Assembly: GCA_046727955.1 (NCBI GenBank)
Contig: JBKPDO010000311.1
Span: 1 to 18,627 of the forward strand
Length of the DNA: 18,627 nucleotides
Source: DASVXQ01 sp046727955
GTDB lineage: Bacteria > Actinomycetota > CALGFH01
Reading direction: 5' to 3'
Shown here: positions 1-6,210 of the stretch, piece by piece
Layout of the letters: the number at the start of each line of letters is the position of its first letter
Numbering within the stretch: position 1 is the stretch's first letter
Position numbers and translations under genes: made by a program
The notes under the pieces: generated by a model
Told to the model about the DNA's origin: nothing
Seen by the model: only the letters and a program-made list of their open reading frames with translations
The model's database searches: none

Positions 1-282
1 CACTCGGCTCTCACCTGCAGCCACGCGCAGCGCGCCTCCGAACCCGAACCCGGCCACCGTCCTGGTGGCCACGGTCAGTGACCGGCTGGAGGATCTCTGC
101 GGGGGAATACACGACACTCAATCACAGGTCTCTACCAGTATGAGAGCCCGATGAGGGCACGCCCCAAGGCTGCGGAGGCTCGGCGGGTGGCATGCCTGGC
201 GGTTCCCTTCGCGGAGAGCAGGTGGTTCGCGGATACTACACGGTTTGGGGAGGGGGAGCCCCTGACATGAGGGTGTGACAAC
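1..282. other. Gene-free left edge
   Basis: I see no supportable gene, tRNA or attachment site here. An open frame running leftward into this stretch from 456 is out of frame with the well-supported minus-strand gene at 329-889, is Pro/Ser/Arg-rich and lies across the terminator, so it is treated as spurious. The stretch probably holds whatever lies downstream of the terminator at 283-323, for example the flank of the element. Confidence 0.5.
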
Positions 283-323
283 GAAGCGCCCCGCCCCTCG
301 AAACCGGGGGGGCGGGGCGCTTC
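283..323 (-). terminator. Strong intrinsic terminator of the minus-strand gene pair
   Basis: GAAGCGCCCCGCCCC (283-297) pairs perfectly with GGGGCGGGGCGCTTC (309-323) around an 11-nt loop. The hairpin begins 5 bp past the stop codon of the minus-strand gene ending at 329. Read leftward it is followed only by the weak T-rich run GTTGT, as is usual for terminators in high-GC actinobacteria. Confidence 0.8.
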
Positions 324-328
324 TGGGA

Positions 329-889
329 CTATGCCGCGTTGTGGATGCGGCTGTACATGCGGGCGATGTCCCCCTCAAGCGGGGCGAGTGCTTGCCGCCA
401 CACCTCGCCGAGGGCGGCAGCGATGGTGGCGTCGTGGTCGAGCAGGAACCGGGCATGGCGCAGGGAGTGGAGGAACACGTCGAAGTCGCGCGGTGTCGGC
501 GGCTGGGTTGGCGCGTGCGTCGGCGGAGGCCCGGCCTTCTTGGCTGCCTTCGGGGTCACGGGGAGAGCATCCGGCCAGGTCTCCAGCACGAGCCCGGGGC
601 ATTTGATGACCGCGAGGTAGGTGAGCACCACGGCGGTGCCCTCAGCCCGCCATGAGGTCGAGTGCAGCAGCGTCACATCCCCGAGGGGGATCTGGTGCTG
701 GATGAGCTCCAGTTCGGCCGCCTCGTGCGGGTCGCTGTTCTGGGTCACCGGCAGGCTCGGCCAGGCCCCGCCGGGGTCGAGTAGCCATACCCCGGTCTCT
801 TCATCGGCCGCGACGGGCCAGACCTCGACGGTGACGACGGTCGGTGGTCCGGGTTCCCAGTCGGACATTGCCTGTTCCCACTCGGACAT
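329..889 (-). CDS. Conserved-looking hypothetical protein of the divergent control module
   Basis: A 186-residue protein starting with MSEWEQAMSDWEPG. The open frame extends further upstream to 1120, but ATG 889 is chosen because GGGGAG lies 7 nt before it and because the upstream extension overlaps the neighbouring gene. An inner ATG at 868 is an alternative. The N-terminal half is beta-rich (VVTVEVWPVAADEETGVWLLD). A Pro/Thr linker follows near residues 120-135, then a helical C-terminus rich in His, Leu and Ala. It starts 4 nt after its upstream partner's stop, so the two are cotranscribed. I recall similar proteins beside actinobacterial integrative and plasmid elements, but no function is established. 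A structural or regulatory role is only a guess. Confidence 0.75.
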   Translation of the reverse strand: MSEWEQAMSDWEPGPPTVVTVEVWPVAADEETGVWLLDPGGAWPSLPVTQNSDPHEAAELELIQHQIPLGDVTLLHSTSWRAEGTAVVLTYLAVIKCPGLVLETWPDALPVTPKAAKKAGPPPTHAPTQPPTPRDFDVFLHSLRHARFLLDHDATIAAALGEVWRQALAPLEGDIARMYSRIHNAA

Positions 890-893
890 AGCG

Positions 894-1223
894 CTACTCC
901 CCCTCGGCGTCCTTGACCCACTGGCCAGCTCTGGCCTTCGACACCTTGCGGTCCTTCGCCAGCCCGGCAACTGATGTCTCCAGTGCGTCCTTGCGGCGTT
1001 TGGCCTGCTGGCCTCGCAGCTGGCGGAAGTTGGCGGACTTGGCGTTGTACAGGTCGTTGACCCTGGTGACGAGGCTGTTGGCGACCTCGAACGCTTGGCG
1101 TGTGTCGCTGATCGCCTCAATGGCGTTCCGTGCCTCTGCGTACACCTCCTCGTAGACCCTGCTCAGCTTGTCGAGCGCGCGAGCGATTGTCCGCTCTGCC
1201 TCGGTTCGGGTCGTCTCTGCCAT
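894..1223 (-). CDS. Small helical protein, candidate regulator, divergent from the transfer operon
   Basis: A 109-residue, strongly helical protein starting MAETTRTEAERTIARAL. The middle is coiled-coil-like. The basic C-terminus (AGLAKDRKVSKARAGQWVK, about residues 86-104) could form a small helix-turn-helix. ATG 1223 is preferred over the longer frame to 1421, which would run through the operator palindromes and whose extra residues look non-coding. No Shine-Dalgarno precedes this ATG. TATCCT lies 7 nt upstream on the minus strand and could be a -10 box giving a leaderless transcript. Its position directly next to the operator array suggests, by inference only, that it or a distant partner regulates the divergent promoters. 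Confidence 0.7.
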   Translation of the reverse strand: MAETTRTEAERTIARALDKLSRVYEEVYAEARNAIEAISDTRQAFEVANSLVTRVNDLYNAKSANFRQLRGQQAKRRKDALETSVAGLAKDRKVSKARAGQWVKDAEGE

Positions 1224-1252
1224 AGCGCTGAGGATACAGCAGGCATCTACCA

Positions 1253-1309
1253 CCCCACTAGACACATGGCGTCTAGTGGGGTACTGTACGTCTAGCAAGG
1301 CACTAGACG
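1253..1309. promoter_or_regulatory. Double operator between divergent transcription units
   Basis: Two inverted repeats share the half-site GTCTAG/CTAGAC. The first is CCCCACTAGAC (1253-1263) against GTCTAGTGGGG (1271-1281), 11 bp and perfect, with a 7-nt spacer. The second is CGTCTAG (1289-1295) against CTAGACG (1303-1309), also with a 7-nt spacer. The centres (1267 and 1299) are 32 bp apart, about three helical turns, so bound dimers would sit on the same DNA face. The array lies between the minus-strand gene starting at 1223 and the plus-strand gene starting at 1414. This fits a repressor operator of the kind that silences transfer genes. The binding protein is not identified. Confidence 0.75.
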
Positions 1310-1350
1310 ACACCAGAACAGCGGTGGCTCGCTGACGGATCGACAAGGTT

Positions 1351-1389
1351 GAGAGGGCTCCTGGCCTGCCACCGCCCGGGAGTCCTCTC
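1351..1389 (+). promoter_or_regulatory. Leader hairpin upstream of the first operon gene
   Basis: GAGAGGGCTCC (1351-1361) pairs with GGAGTCCTCTC (1379-1389) with a single G-T (G-U in RNA) pair and a 17-nt loop. It ends 9 nt before the GAGGAGG ribosome-binding site (1399-1405) that serves the TTG start at 1414. It could act as an attenuator, a 5' stabiliser or a translational control element. It has no T-tract, so simple termination is less likely. Confidence 0.5.
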
Positions 1390-1413
1390 GCACTTTCCGA
1401 GGAGGCTACGACC

Positions 1414-1761
1414 TTGAGCATTGCCGACCAGATCGCTGAGCTGCACGCTGACTTCGCCCCCGACCCCGATGCCGCGTCGGCGGCCCTGCGGTTCGGCGGC
1501 TACGTGGAGCCGGGCGACCCCGAGTGGGACCTGCTGTTCGAGCGGACCGTTGGCGCGGCGGACCCGGACATCACCGAGGCGCTCGAGGAGGCGACCGCCG
1601 CCCCCCGCGCCCACCTCGACGGCCTCCTCGAGCAGGCCCACGCCTACGCCGGCGAGCTGCTCACGCGGGATCTCGAGGTCGCCATCGACGCGCTGCTCTC
1701 GGCACAGGTCGGCGTCTACCGCGCCGCCCTGGCCGGACGGGGAAGAGGCGAGGCCGCATGA
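1414..1761 (+). CDS. Small acidic helical protein, first gene of the transfer operon
   Basis: A 115-residue acidic protein (MSIADQIAELHADFAPDPDAA...). The TTG start at 1414 is supported by GAGGAGG at 1399-1405 with 8-nt spacing. The protein is predominantly helical, Ala/Glu/Asp-rich, with no membrane segment and no recognisable motif. Its stop overlaps the next start in an ATGA (1758-1761), indicating translational coupling. As first gene behind the operator and leader hairpin it is likely produced at the highest level of the set. The function is unknown. An accessory or single-domain regulatory role would be a guess. Confidence 0.7.
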   Translation: MSIADQIAELHADFAPDPDAASAALRFGGYVEPGDPEWDLLFERTVGAADPDITEALEEATAAPRAHLDGLLEQAHAYAGELLTRDLEVAIDALLSAQVGVYRAALAGRGRGEAA

Positions 1762-1937
1762 CCCCGGCCGCCACCGCGTCCTGCCCCTGCGCCGAGGCGC
1801 TGGCCGAGGCGCAGGCCCTCCTGGACCGGCTCCGCGTCGTGGTCGAGCACGCCCACGAGGCCTCGGCCGAGACCGCCGAGACCGACCCAGCACCGCGCCG
1901 ACCCGCGCTCACGCTGGTGGGGGGTCGGGCGTCGTGA
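1758..1937 (+). CDS. Small hypothetical protein, translationally coupled
   Basis: A 59-residue protein starting at ATG 1758 inside the ATGA overlap with the preceding stop. A longer upstream frame exists but overlaps the preceding gene and is Arg/Pro-rich, so it is rejected. The sequence contains a CPC pair near the N-terminus, an amphipathic helix (AEALAEAQALLDRLRVVVEHAHEA) and an unstructured acidic then basic tail. It ends in a GTGA overlap with the next gene. No family recognised. Confidence 0.6.
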   Translation: MTPAATASCPCAEALAEAQALLDRLRVVVEHAHEASAETAETDPAPRRPALTLVGGRAS

Positions 1938-2086
1938 CCAATACCCTCCGCATCTTCAGCGAGGCCGACGCGCTCGACGCTGGCCACCGAGGCGGCCACG
2001 TCACTTCCGACGAGGCCACCGCCCGCTACCTGCAGCTCGCCGATCAGCTTGCCGCTGACGAGGCCATCGACAAGGGGCGGGGCTGA
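1934..2086 (+). CDS. Small hypothetical protein, GTG start
   Basis: A 50-residue protein (MTNTLRIFSEADALDAGHRGG...). The GTG start at 1934 overlaps the previous stop (GTGA), so it depends on coupling. The longer open frame upstream (from 1421) is a shadow of the first gene. The central part is helical (DEATARYLQLADQLAADEAIDKG). It stops 2 nt before the ATG of the DUF2637-type gene. Unknown function. Confidence 0.6.
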   Translation: MTNTLRIFSEADALDAGHRGGHVTSDEATARYLQLADQLAADEAIDKGRG

Positions 2087-2088
2087 CC

Positions 2089-3186
2089 ATGCAGGCCCGC
2101 GAGGTCCCAACGCCCGCCCGGCACGGTGGTGCCGTCGAGCCCGTGCCGGGCGGGCGGGCCACCGTCGCGCCGCTGACCACCACGCAGCGCTGGCTCGCCG
2201 TCGCCACCGGGCTGGTGTCGACCGCGCTGGCCGCGCTCGGTGGCGTCGGCTCGTTCGCCGCGGTCGCCGCGGTCGCCAAGGCGCACGGGTTCACCGACCA
2301 CCCGGGGCGGGTGCCGCTCGCGGTCGACCTCGGCATCGTCGGCCTGATCCTGGCGGACCTGCTGCTCACCTGGCTCGACATGCCGTTCCCGCCGCTGCGG
2401 TGGCTCGTGTGGCTGTTCGTCGGGGCGACCGTCTGGTTCAACATGGCCGCCGCCGGGGGCGACGTGCTCGGGATAGCGATGCACGCCGCCGCGCCGACGC
2501 TGCTCGTCACCTGGGTCGAGGGTGTGCGCCACGCGACCCGCACCCGGGCGCGCATGGCCAGCACCCGCCGCCGCCACATCGAGGGCAGCCCGCTCGGGCG
2601 CTGGCTGCTGGCGCCCGCCGCCACGGCGCGGCTGTGGCGACGCCAACAGCTCTGGCACATCACCAGCTACGCCGACGCGCTCGTGCTCGAGCGGCAGCGC
2701 CTGCTGACCATCGCCAGCCTGCGACACGAGCACGGCCTTCTGTGGCGCTGGAAGGCGCCGATCTTGGACCGCTACGCCGTGCGGTTCGGGCTCACGGACA
2801 ACCGAGAGGTCGTCCCGGCGGTTCGCCCGGCCGAGCCGGCCACCCCGATCCCGGCCCACCTGGCCCGCACGTTCGCGGTCGCCTCCCTCGGTCGCCCGAC
2901 GCCTGCCTCGGCTCCAGCCCGACCCCGTCCTGCCACGCGGCCCAGGCCCGCCGCCAACGGTGGCAACGGTGCACGCGGCGAGCGCACCGACCGGGCCCGC
3001 GAGTGGATCCGGCAGCGGCGGGCCGGTGGGGGAGTGCGCCCCACGAACCTTCACCTGCAGCTCCGGGACGCGCTCGGCCTCGAGCGCACCTACGCAAAGC
3101 GCCTCGTCGACCAGGAATGGCCCGAGCAGGAGGAGGCCACCGTCGCCAGCCCCGACGACACGCAGGACCAGGACCCGGCCGCATGA
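2089..3186 (+). CDS. DUF2637-type four-helix membrane protein with C-terminal DNA-binding-like tail
   Basis: 365 residues. After a 30-residue N-terminal tail, four hydrophobic segments (about 35-64, 76-96, 103-121 and 126-142) match the layout of the DUF2637 family, which is common in actinobacterial integrative elements and Streptomyces plasmids and often lies beside transfer genes. A cytoplasmic region follows (150-250, basic and helical, with RRRHIEGSPLGRWLL), then a Pro/Ala linker. The last part (about 298-345, REWIRQRR...LHLQLRDALGLERTYAKRLV) resembles a small winged-helix or helix-turn-helix. GGGGCGGGG precedes ATG 2089. The stop overlaps the next start. I infer a role in plasmid or element spread (Spd-like) or in anchoring DNA at the membrane. 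Biochemical function is not known for the family. Confidence 0.8.
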   Translation: MQAREVPTPARHGGAVEPVPGGRATVAPLTTTQRWLAVATGLVSTALAALGGVGSFAAVAAVAKAHGFTDHPGRVPLAVDLGIVGLILADLLLTWLDMPFPPLRWLVWLFVGATVWFNMAAAGGDVLGIAMHAAAPTLLVTWVEGVRHATRTRARMASTRRRHIEGSPLGRWLLAPAATARLWRRQQLWHITSYADALVLERQRLLTIASLRHEHGLLWRWKAPILDRYAVRFGLTDNREVVPAVRPAEPATPIPAHLARTFAVASLGRPTPASAPARPRPATRPRPAANGGNGARGERTDRAREWIRQRRAGGGVRPTNLHLQLRDALGLERTYAKRLVDQEWPEQEEATVASPDDTQDQDPAA

Positions 3187-3314
3187 GCTGGCGCCGCGTC
3201 CTCGTCGCCCTCCTCGTCGTCGCGGTCTGGGCCGCGCTCCTGCTCGGCCTCGGCCTCTACCTCACCGCCCACCAGCCCTCCCCGACCACCACCACAAGCA
3301 CCGTCCGCAGGTGA
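3183..3314 (+). CDS. Single-pass small membrane protein with Thr-rich tail
   Basis: 43 residues starting at ATG 3183 in an ATGA overlap with the preceding stop. It has MSWRR, a single hydrophobic helix (residues 6-29), then HQPSPTTTTSTVRR. The topology suggests a basic cytoplasmic N-terminus and a short Thr-rich outside tail. A longer open frame running in from 2049 is a shadow of the DUF2637-type gene, and only its last 43 codons are real. Likely a minor membrane component of the transfer apparatus, by context only. Confidence 0.7.
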   Translation: MSWRRVLVALLVVAVWAALLLGLGLYLTAHQPSPTTTTSTVRR

Positions 3315-3327
3315 AAGGACCCGCACC

Positions 3328-3645
3328 ATGGACTCCAAGACCATTCGCCAGTACCAGCGGCAGCGTGAGCAGGCGCTTGACCGCATCGGCGTCGGCAGGC
3401 ACGCGCGCCGCCCCGGCCGCGCCTACCGCATCACGTTCCGCCTGCTCGCTGGCCTGCTGGCGATCACGACGGCGCTGCTCGGCCTCGCGATCGCCCTCAC
3501 CTTCGTCCTGCGCCCGGCTGGCGCGGTCCCCACGTCGCCCGGCGTCTGCGTCACCACCACCACCACCACGACCACGCTCAACCCGCCGCGCCAGCCGGGC
3601 GAGTACGTCCCGGTCCCGGCCGGCGGCGACTGGAGGGACTGCTGA
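3328..3645 (+). CDS. Membrane-anchored protein with poly-Thr external segment
   Basis: 105 residues. GAAAGGA before ATG 3328 is a good ribosome site. A basic N-terminus (QRQREQALDRIGVGRHARRPGR) precedes one strong membrane helix (about 38-61). The outside part holds an eight-threonine run coded by ACC/ACG repeats (around 3550-3576) and a Pro/Gly-rich end with two Cys. Its stop overlaps the next start as TGATG. The low-complexity linker is typical of wall-spanning segments in actinobacterial surface proteins. Function unknown; probably part of the transfer envelope complex. Confidence 0.75.
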   Translation: MDSKTIRQYQRQREQALDRIGVGRHARRPGRAYRITFRLLAGLLAITTALLGLAIALTFVLRPAGAVPTSPGVCVTTTTTTTTLNPPRQPGEYVPVPAGGDWRDC

Positions 3646-4175
3646 TGGCCCGCCTGATGGCCCGCCGTTCCGGCATGCCGATGCCGATCCCCTGGACCGA
3701 GGGCGCGACCCGCTCCACGTCCTGGCTCCGGCCGCTCCTCATCCTCGTTGCTGTCATCGCGGTCGGCGTGGTGGTGGCGTGGTGGCTGCGGCACCAGCAC
3801 ATGTCGCAGCTGCGGCTGTTCACCCTCGGCCTGCTGGTCGTGGCCCTGCTGGTGTGGGCCGGTAAGCACCGCCGCGACGGCCGCCGGCTGGTCGTGGTGG
3901 CGATCGAGTGGGCGCTGCCGTTCGCGCTGGCGGTCGCGCTGCTCGGCACGACCGGTGCCCACCCCGGCAAGCCTGCCCCGCACGACAAGGCCGGCAAGCA
4001 GACGACGGCCCGTGAGCAGCCCTCGCCCGCGACGCTCCAGAAGAGCGCCGCCAACTACTGCCGCAAGATCCAGCCCTGCCGTGACCTGCTCGACTGGTAC
4101 GACAAGCGGCTCGGCTCGGATTCCGCCAAGGGCGGCAAGCCCGCCGGCAAGTCCGCCGACCGGGCGAAGCGGTAG
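3645..4175 (+). CDS. Small membrane protein with about three helices
   Basis: 176 residues starting at the ATG of TGATG (3643-3647). Hydrophobic segments lie near residues 28-47, 56-72 and 81-100. They are followed by a basic Lys/Pro-rich outside or cytoplasmic region and a C-terminal CRKIQPCRDLLDWYDKRLG, whose two Cys (about five residues apart) could form a disulfide if external. The tail is Lys/Gly-rich. It lies between the Thr-tail proteins and the peptidase, and the next gene begins directly after its TAG. No family recognised. Envelope component by context. Confidence 0.75.
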   Translation: MARLMARRSGMPMPIPWTEGATRSTSWLRPLLILVAVIAVGVVVAWWLRHQHMSQLRLFTLGLLVVALLVWAGKHRRDGRRLVVVAIEWALPFALAVALLGTTGAHPGKPAPHDKAGKQTTAREQPSPATLQKSAANYCRKIQPCRDLLDWYDKRLGSDSAKGGKPAGKSADRAKR

Positions 4176-4703
4176 GTGCCGATGCGACCGCGCGGGCGCG
4201 GCAACGGCCTGGTGTGGGCGGTGGCGATCGGCGCGCTGCTGCTCGCCTCCCACCTCGACCCGACCCGGGCCGCCGATGCCGTCCGCCGGGCGGGAGATGC
4301 CGTCACCGAGAGTCGTCCCGCGGTGCCGGCCGCCTCGCCGATGGCCGCCCGGGCGGTCGCCTACGCGCGTGCGCAGCTCGGCGACCCGTACGTGTGGGGC
4401 GCAGACGGCCCGGACGCCTGGGACTGCTCCGGCCTCACCGGGGCCGCATGGCGCCACGCGGGCCTGCAGTGGCCGGACATGACGGCGGCGGGGCAGTGGC
4501 AGTGGCTCGCAGACCGCCACCGCGGCGTCACACGGTCGCAGCTCGAGCCCGGCGACCTCGTCTTCTACGGCGCCCCGATCACCCACGTCGCCATCTACAC
4601 CGGCCACGGCCGGATGGTCGAGGCGCAGCAGCCCGGTGTGCCCGTCCACGAGGTGCCGCTGCGCACCGAGGGCTGGGCCGGTGCCGCCCGGCCCGGAACC
4701 TGA
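4176..4703 (+). CDS. NlpC/P60 peptidoglycan endopeptidase, membrane-anchored or secreted
   Basis: 175 residues. An N-terminal basic stretch and hydrophobic segment (about 10-25) form a signal peptide or anchor. The NlpC/P60 domain spans about 57-170. Catalytic Cys84 lies in WDCSGLTG, His137 in THVAIY, and Glu149 (GRMVEA) is 12 residues later, matching the Cys-His-Glu set of mycobacterial RipA. The family cleaves peptide stems of peptidoglycan (D-Glu to diaminopimelate bonds). GTG 4176 abuts the previous TAG; ATG 4182 is an alternative start. In a conjugative operon it probably opens the cell wall locally, paired with the transglycosylase at 4964. Confidence 0.88.
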   Translation: MPMRPRGRGNGLVWAVAIGALLLASHLDPTRAADAVRRAGDAVTESRPAVPAASPMAARAVAYARAQLGDPYVWGADGPDAWDCSGLTGAAWRHAGLQWPDMTAAGQWQWLADRHRGVTRSQLEPGDLVFYGAPITHVAIYTGHGRMVEAQQPGVPVHEVPLRTEGWAGAARPGT

Positions 4704-4718
4704 GAGGACATATCCGAC

Positions 4719-4931
4719 ATGCCGAGACCAGCAAGGCCGAAGGTCAAGCTCCGCAAGGAAATGGTCCGCAGCGTCGGGAACGGCGGCGTCGCCTGGCTGC
4801 CGACCTGGATCATCACCTGTAACCGCTGCGGCGACATCAGCCGCAACTGGGCGTACGCCTCGGCCAGGGATGTGCGTGCTGCCCACATCCGCAAGCACGC
4901 CGAGCGCCATTCTGATTGGCGAGGCCGCTGA
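4719..4931 (+). CDS. Small C2H2-like zinc-binding protein
   Basis: 70 residues, ATG 4719 with GAGAGGA 10 nt upstream. A basic N-terminus is followed by C34-x2-C37 (CNRCG) and H56-x3-H60 (HIRKH), a spacing that resembles a stretched C2H2 zinc finger, with a further His64. Typical of the small DNA-binding or structural proteins carried by actinobacterial phages and integrative elements. The stop overlaps a 10-codon micro-ORF (TGATG). Zinc binding is inferred from the motif alone. Confidence 0.7.
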   Translation: MPRPARPKVKLRKEMVRSVGNGGVAWLPTWIITCNRCGDISRNWAYASARDVRAAHIRKHAERHSDWRGR

Positions 4932-4963
4932 TGCGCGCCCGGCCCGGTGGGGGAGTGGGGTAG
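4931..4963 (+). other. Micro-ORF bridging two operon genes
   Basis: ATG at 4931, within TGATG, opens a 10-codon frame (MRARPGGGVG) whose TAG (4961-4963) is followed immediately by the ATG of the transglycosylase gene. The ribosome-binding sequence of that gene (GGGGGAGTGGGG) lies inside it. It may be a coupling device rather than a peptide gene, or coincidence. Confidence 0.3.
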
Positions 4964-5566
4964 ATGCGCGACCCCTACTACGGCCCGATCGTGCCGGTGC
5001 GGACCCAGCTCCGCATCGCCCCCTGGTTCGTCCTGGCCGTGGTCGTCCTCGGCGTGCTGTCGGACCACGGCATCATCCACCTGACCGACCAGGCCCAGAC
5101 CGTCATCCAGCAGCACCTCCCGGATGCCCAGCCGGCCCAGCCCGGCGCGAGCGCGGACGCCGCGGCGGACATCCCGCCGGCCTACCTGCGCCTGTACCGG
5201 GCCGCCGCCACGACCTGCCCAGGGCTTTCCTGGACGGTGCTCGCCGGGATCGGGAAGGTCGAGACCAACCACGGCCGCGGCTGGCCGCCGGACTGGACCG
5301 CGAGGGCCGGCATCGCCCGCGGCACCGAGAACTCCGCCGGCGCCGGCGGGCCGATGCAGTTCCTCGCCGGCACCTGGGCGATCTACGGGCACGGCGGGGA
5401 CCGGTGGAGCGCCCGCGACGCGATCCCCGCCGCCGCGCGGCTGCTGTGCGCCAACGGCGCCCGTGGTGGCCGCGACGTGGCCGGCGCGATCCACGCCTAC
5501 AACCACGACTGGGGCTACGTCGCCAGTGTGCGGGCCATCGCCCGCCGCTACCAGAGGAGCGGGTGA
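4964..5566 (+). CDS. Membrane-anchored lytic transglycosylase (SLT fold)
   Basis: 200 residues. A single N-terminal membrane anchor lies at about 19-40, then an Ala/Pro linker to about 70. The transglycosylase domain follows. SWTVLAGIGKVETNHGRG holds the probable catalytic Glu100; GAGGPMQF (126-133) and AIHAYNHDWGY (175-185) match conserved positions of the lysozyme-like SLT family. Such enzymes cut the MurNAc-GlcNAc glycan strand, forming a 1,6-anhydro end. Together with the NlpC/P60 enzyme it would cut both glycan and peptide links, as expected at a conjugation site. The stop overlaps the next start (TGATG). Confidence 0.88.
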   Translation: MRDPYYGPIVPVRTQLRIAPWFVLAVVVLGVLSDHGIIHLTDQAQTVIQQHLPDAQPAQPGASADAAADIPPAYLRLYRAAATTCPGLSWTVLAGIGKVETNHGRGWPPDWTARAGIARGTENSAGAGGPMQFLAGTWAIYGHGGDRWSARDAIPAAARLLCANGARGGRDVAGAIHAYNHDWGYVASVRAIARRYQRSG

Positions 5567-5742
5567 TGGCCTCGGCCCGCCGTCGCCGCAACCTCGCCGC
5601 AGAGCGGCTCGCCTACGGCCGTGGGGTGACTCGCAGGCTCACGCTCTGCCCGGACTGCGGCGTGCCCCTTGCCGCCCTGTTCCCGTTTCAGGGGGCCAGG
5701 ACCGGCACCCGCAACCACCGCTGCAAGCCGATGAGGAGGTGA
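5566..5742 (+). CDS. Small basic zinc-ribbon-like protein
   Basis: 58 residues starting at ATG 5566 in TGATG. A very basic N-terminus (MASARRRR) is followed by C28-PD-C31-G and H51-R-C53, a CxxC...HxC arrangement that could bind one zinc. A longer frame in from 4636 is a shadow of the transglycosylase gene. Ends 5 nt before the next start. Possible nucleic-acid binding, by composition only. Confidence 0.65.
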   Translation: MASARRRRNLAAERLAYGRGVTRRLTLCPDCGVPLAALFPFQGARTGTRNHRCKPMRR

Positions 5743-5747
5743 ATCCG

Positions 5748-5999
5748 TTGCCCCTGCGCTCCGAGCGGACCGAGCGCGGCTGCGCCGCCATCTTCTTGCC
5801 CGCCCTGCTGCTGTTCGTGATCGCCCTGCTGGTGGCCGTCTACTTCGCGCACGCCGCGCTGTCCTACGGCCAGTCGCCATCGGACGTGCTGCACCCCTGC
5901 CCGTCCGACAGCTACGGCGAAAGCACCCGCGTGCACGGCAGATGCCCACTCGACGACCCATCACCCAGCACCACCCACGAACGAAAGGGACCCCGATGA
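5748..5999 (+). CDS. Single-pass small membrane protein, TTG start
   Basis: 83 residues. TTG 5748 is chosen because GAGGAGGTG (5732-5740) lies 7 nt before it and no ATG or GTG is available nearby. One membrane helix spans about 12-37 (AAIFLPALLLFVIALLVAVYF). The external tail has two Cys and is Pro/Ser/Thr-rich. It overlaps the next start (ATGA 5996-5999). Unknown function; envelope component by context. Confidence 0.65.
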   Translation: MPLRSERTERGCAAIFLPALLLFVIALLVAVYFAHAALSYGQSPSDVLHPCPSDSYGESTRVHGRCPLDDPSPSTTHERKGPR

Positions 6000-6181
6000 C
6001 CACTCGCAGCACCTGCCGCCGTTGCGGCTGGCCTCGCGGCTCGGACGCCTGCCGCCTGGCGCACCAGCTCAGCCCCCGTACCCGCATGTGGTCCCGGCGG
6101 GAGTGGGAGCGCCACCGCGCCACCGGAAAGCTCCCTTGGTGGGACACCTCCGGCCGCCGCGACCGCCGCCGCTCCCGCTAA
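5996..6181 (+). CDS. Small Cys/His zinc-binding-like protein
   Basis: 61 residues, ATG 5996 with CGAAAGGGA upstream. C7-x2-C10-x8-C19-x3-H23 (CRRCGWPRGSDACRLAHQ) gives a compact CCCH ligand set. The rest is basic and Trp/Arg-rich (RTRMWSRREWERHR). Lies immediately upstream of the translocase gene. No known family name; zinc binding is inferred. Confidence 0.65.
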   Translation: MTTRSTCRRCGWPRGSDACRLAHQLSPRTRMWSRREWERHRATGKLPWWDTSGRRDRRRSR

Positions 6182-6210
6182 CCCACGCCCGAGAGGAGCC
6201 CGGTCCGTCC

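Noticed and set aside
1..282. tRNA gene or attachment site at the left edge
   Set aside because: No cloverleaf, no T-loop GTTCRANYC in context and no repeat matching elsewhere in the window.
1303..1893. 196-codon minus-strand frame opposite the first operon genes
   Set aside because: Its far end crosses the operator array and leader hairpin, and the Arg/Gly-rich composition indicates a shadow.
2049..3314. 421-codon plus-strand frame overlapping the DUF2637-type gene
   Set aside because: Most of it is a shadow. Only its last 43 codons (3183-3314) are a plausible gene.
3550..3576. ACC/ACG repeat as a CRISPR-like or satellite array
   Set aside because: It is an in-frame poly-threonine codon run in a membrane protein. 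No CRISPR array exists in the window.
3423..4910. 495-codon minus-strand open frame opposite the membrane-protein and peptidase genes
   Set aside because: Shadow of well-supported plus-strand genes. The product is Arg/Gly/Pro-rich with no motif, and long antisense frames are expected at this GC content.
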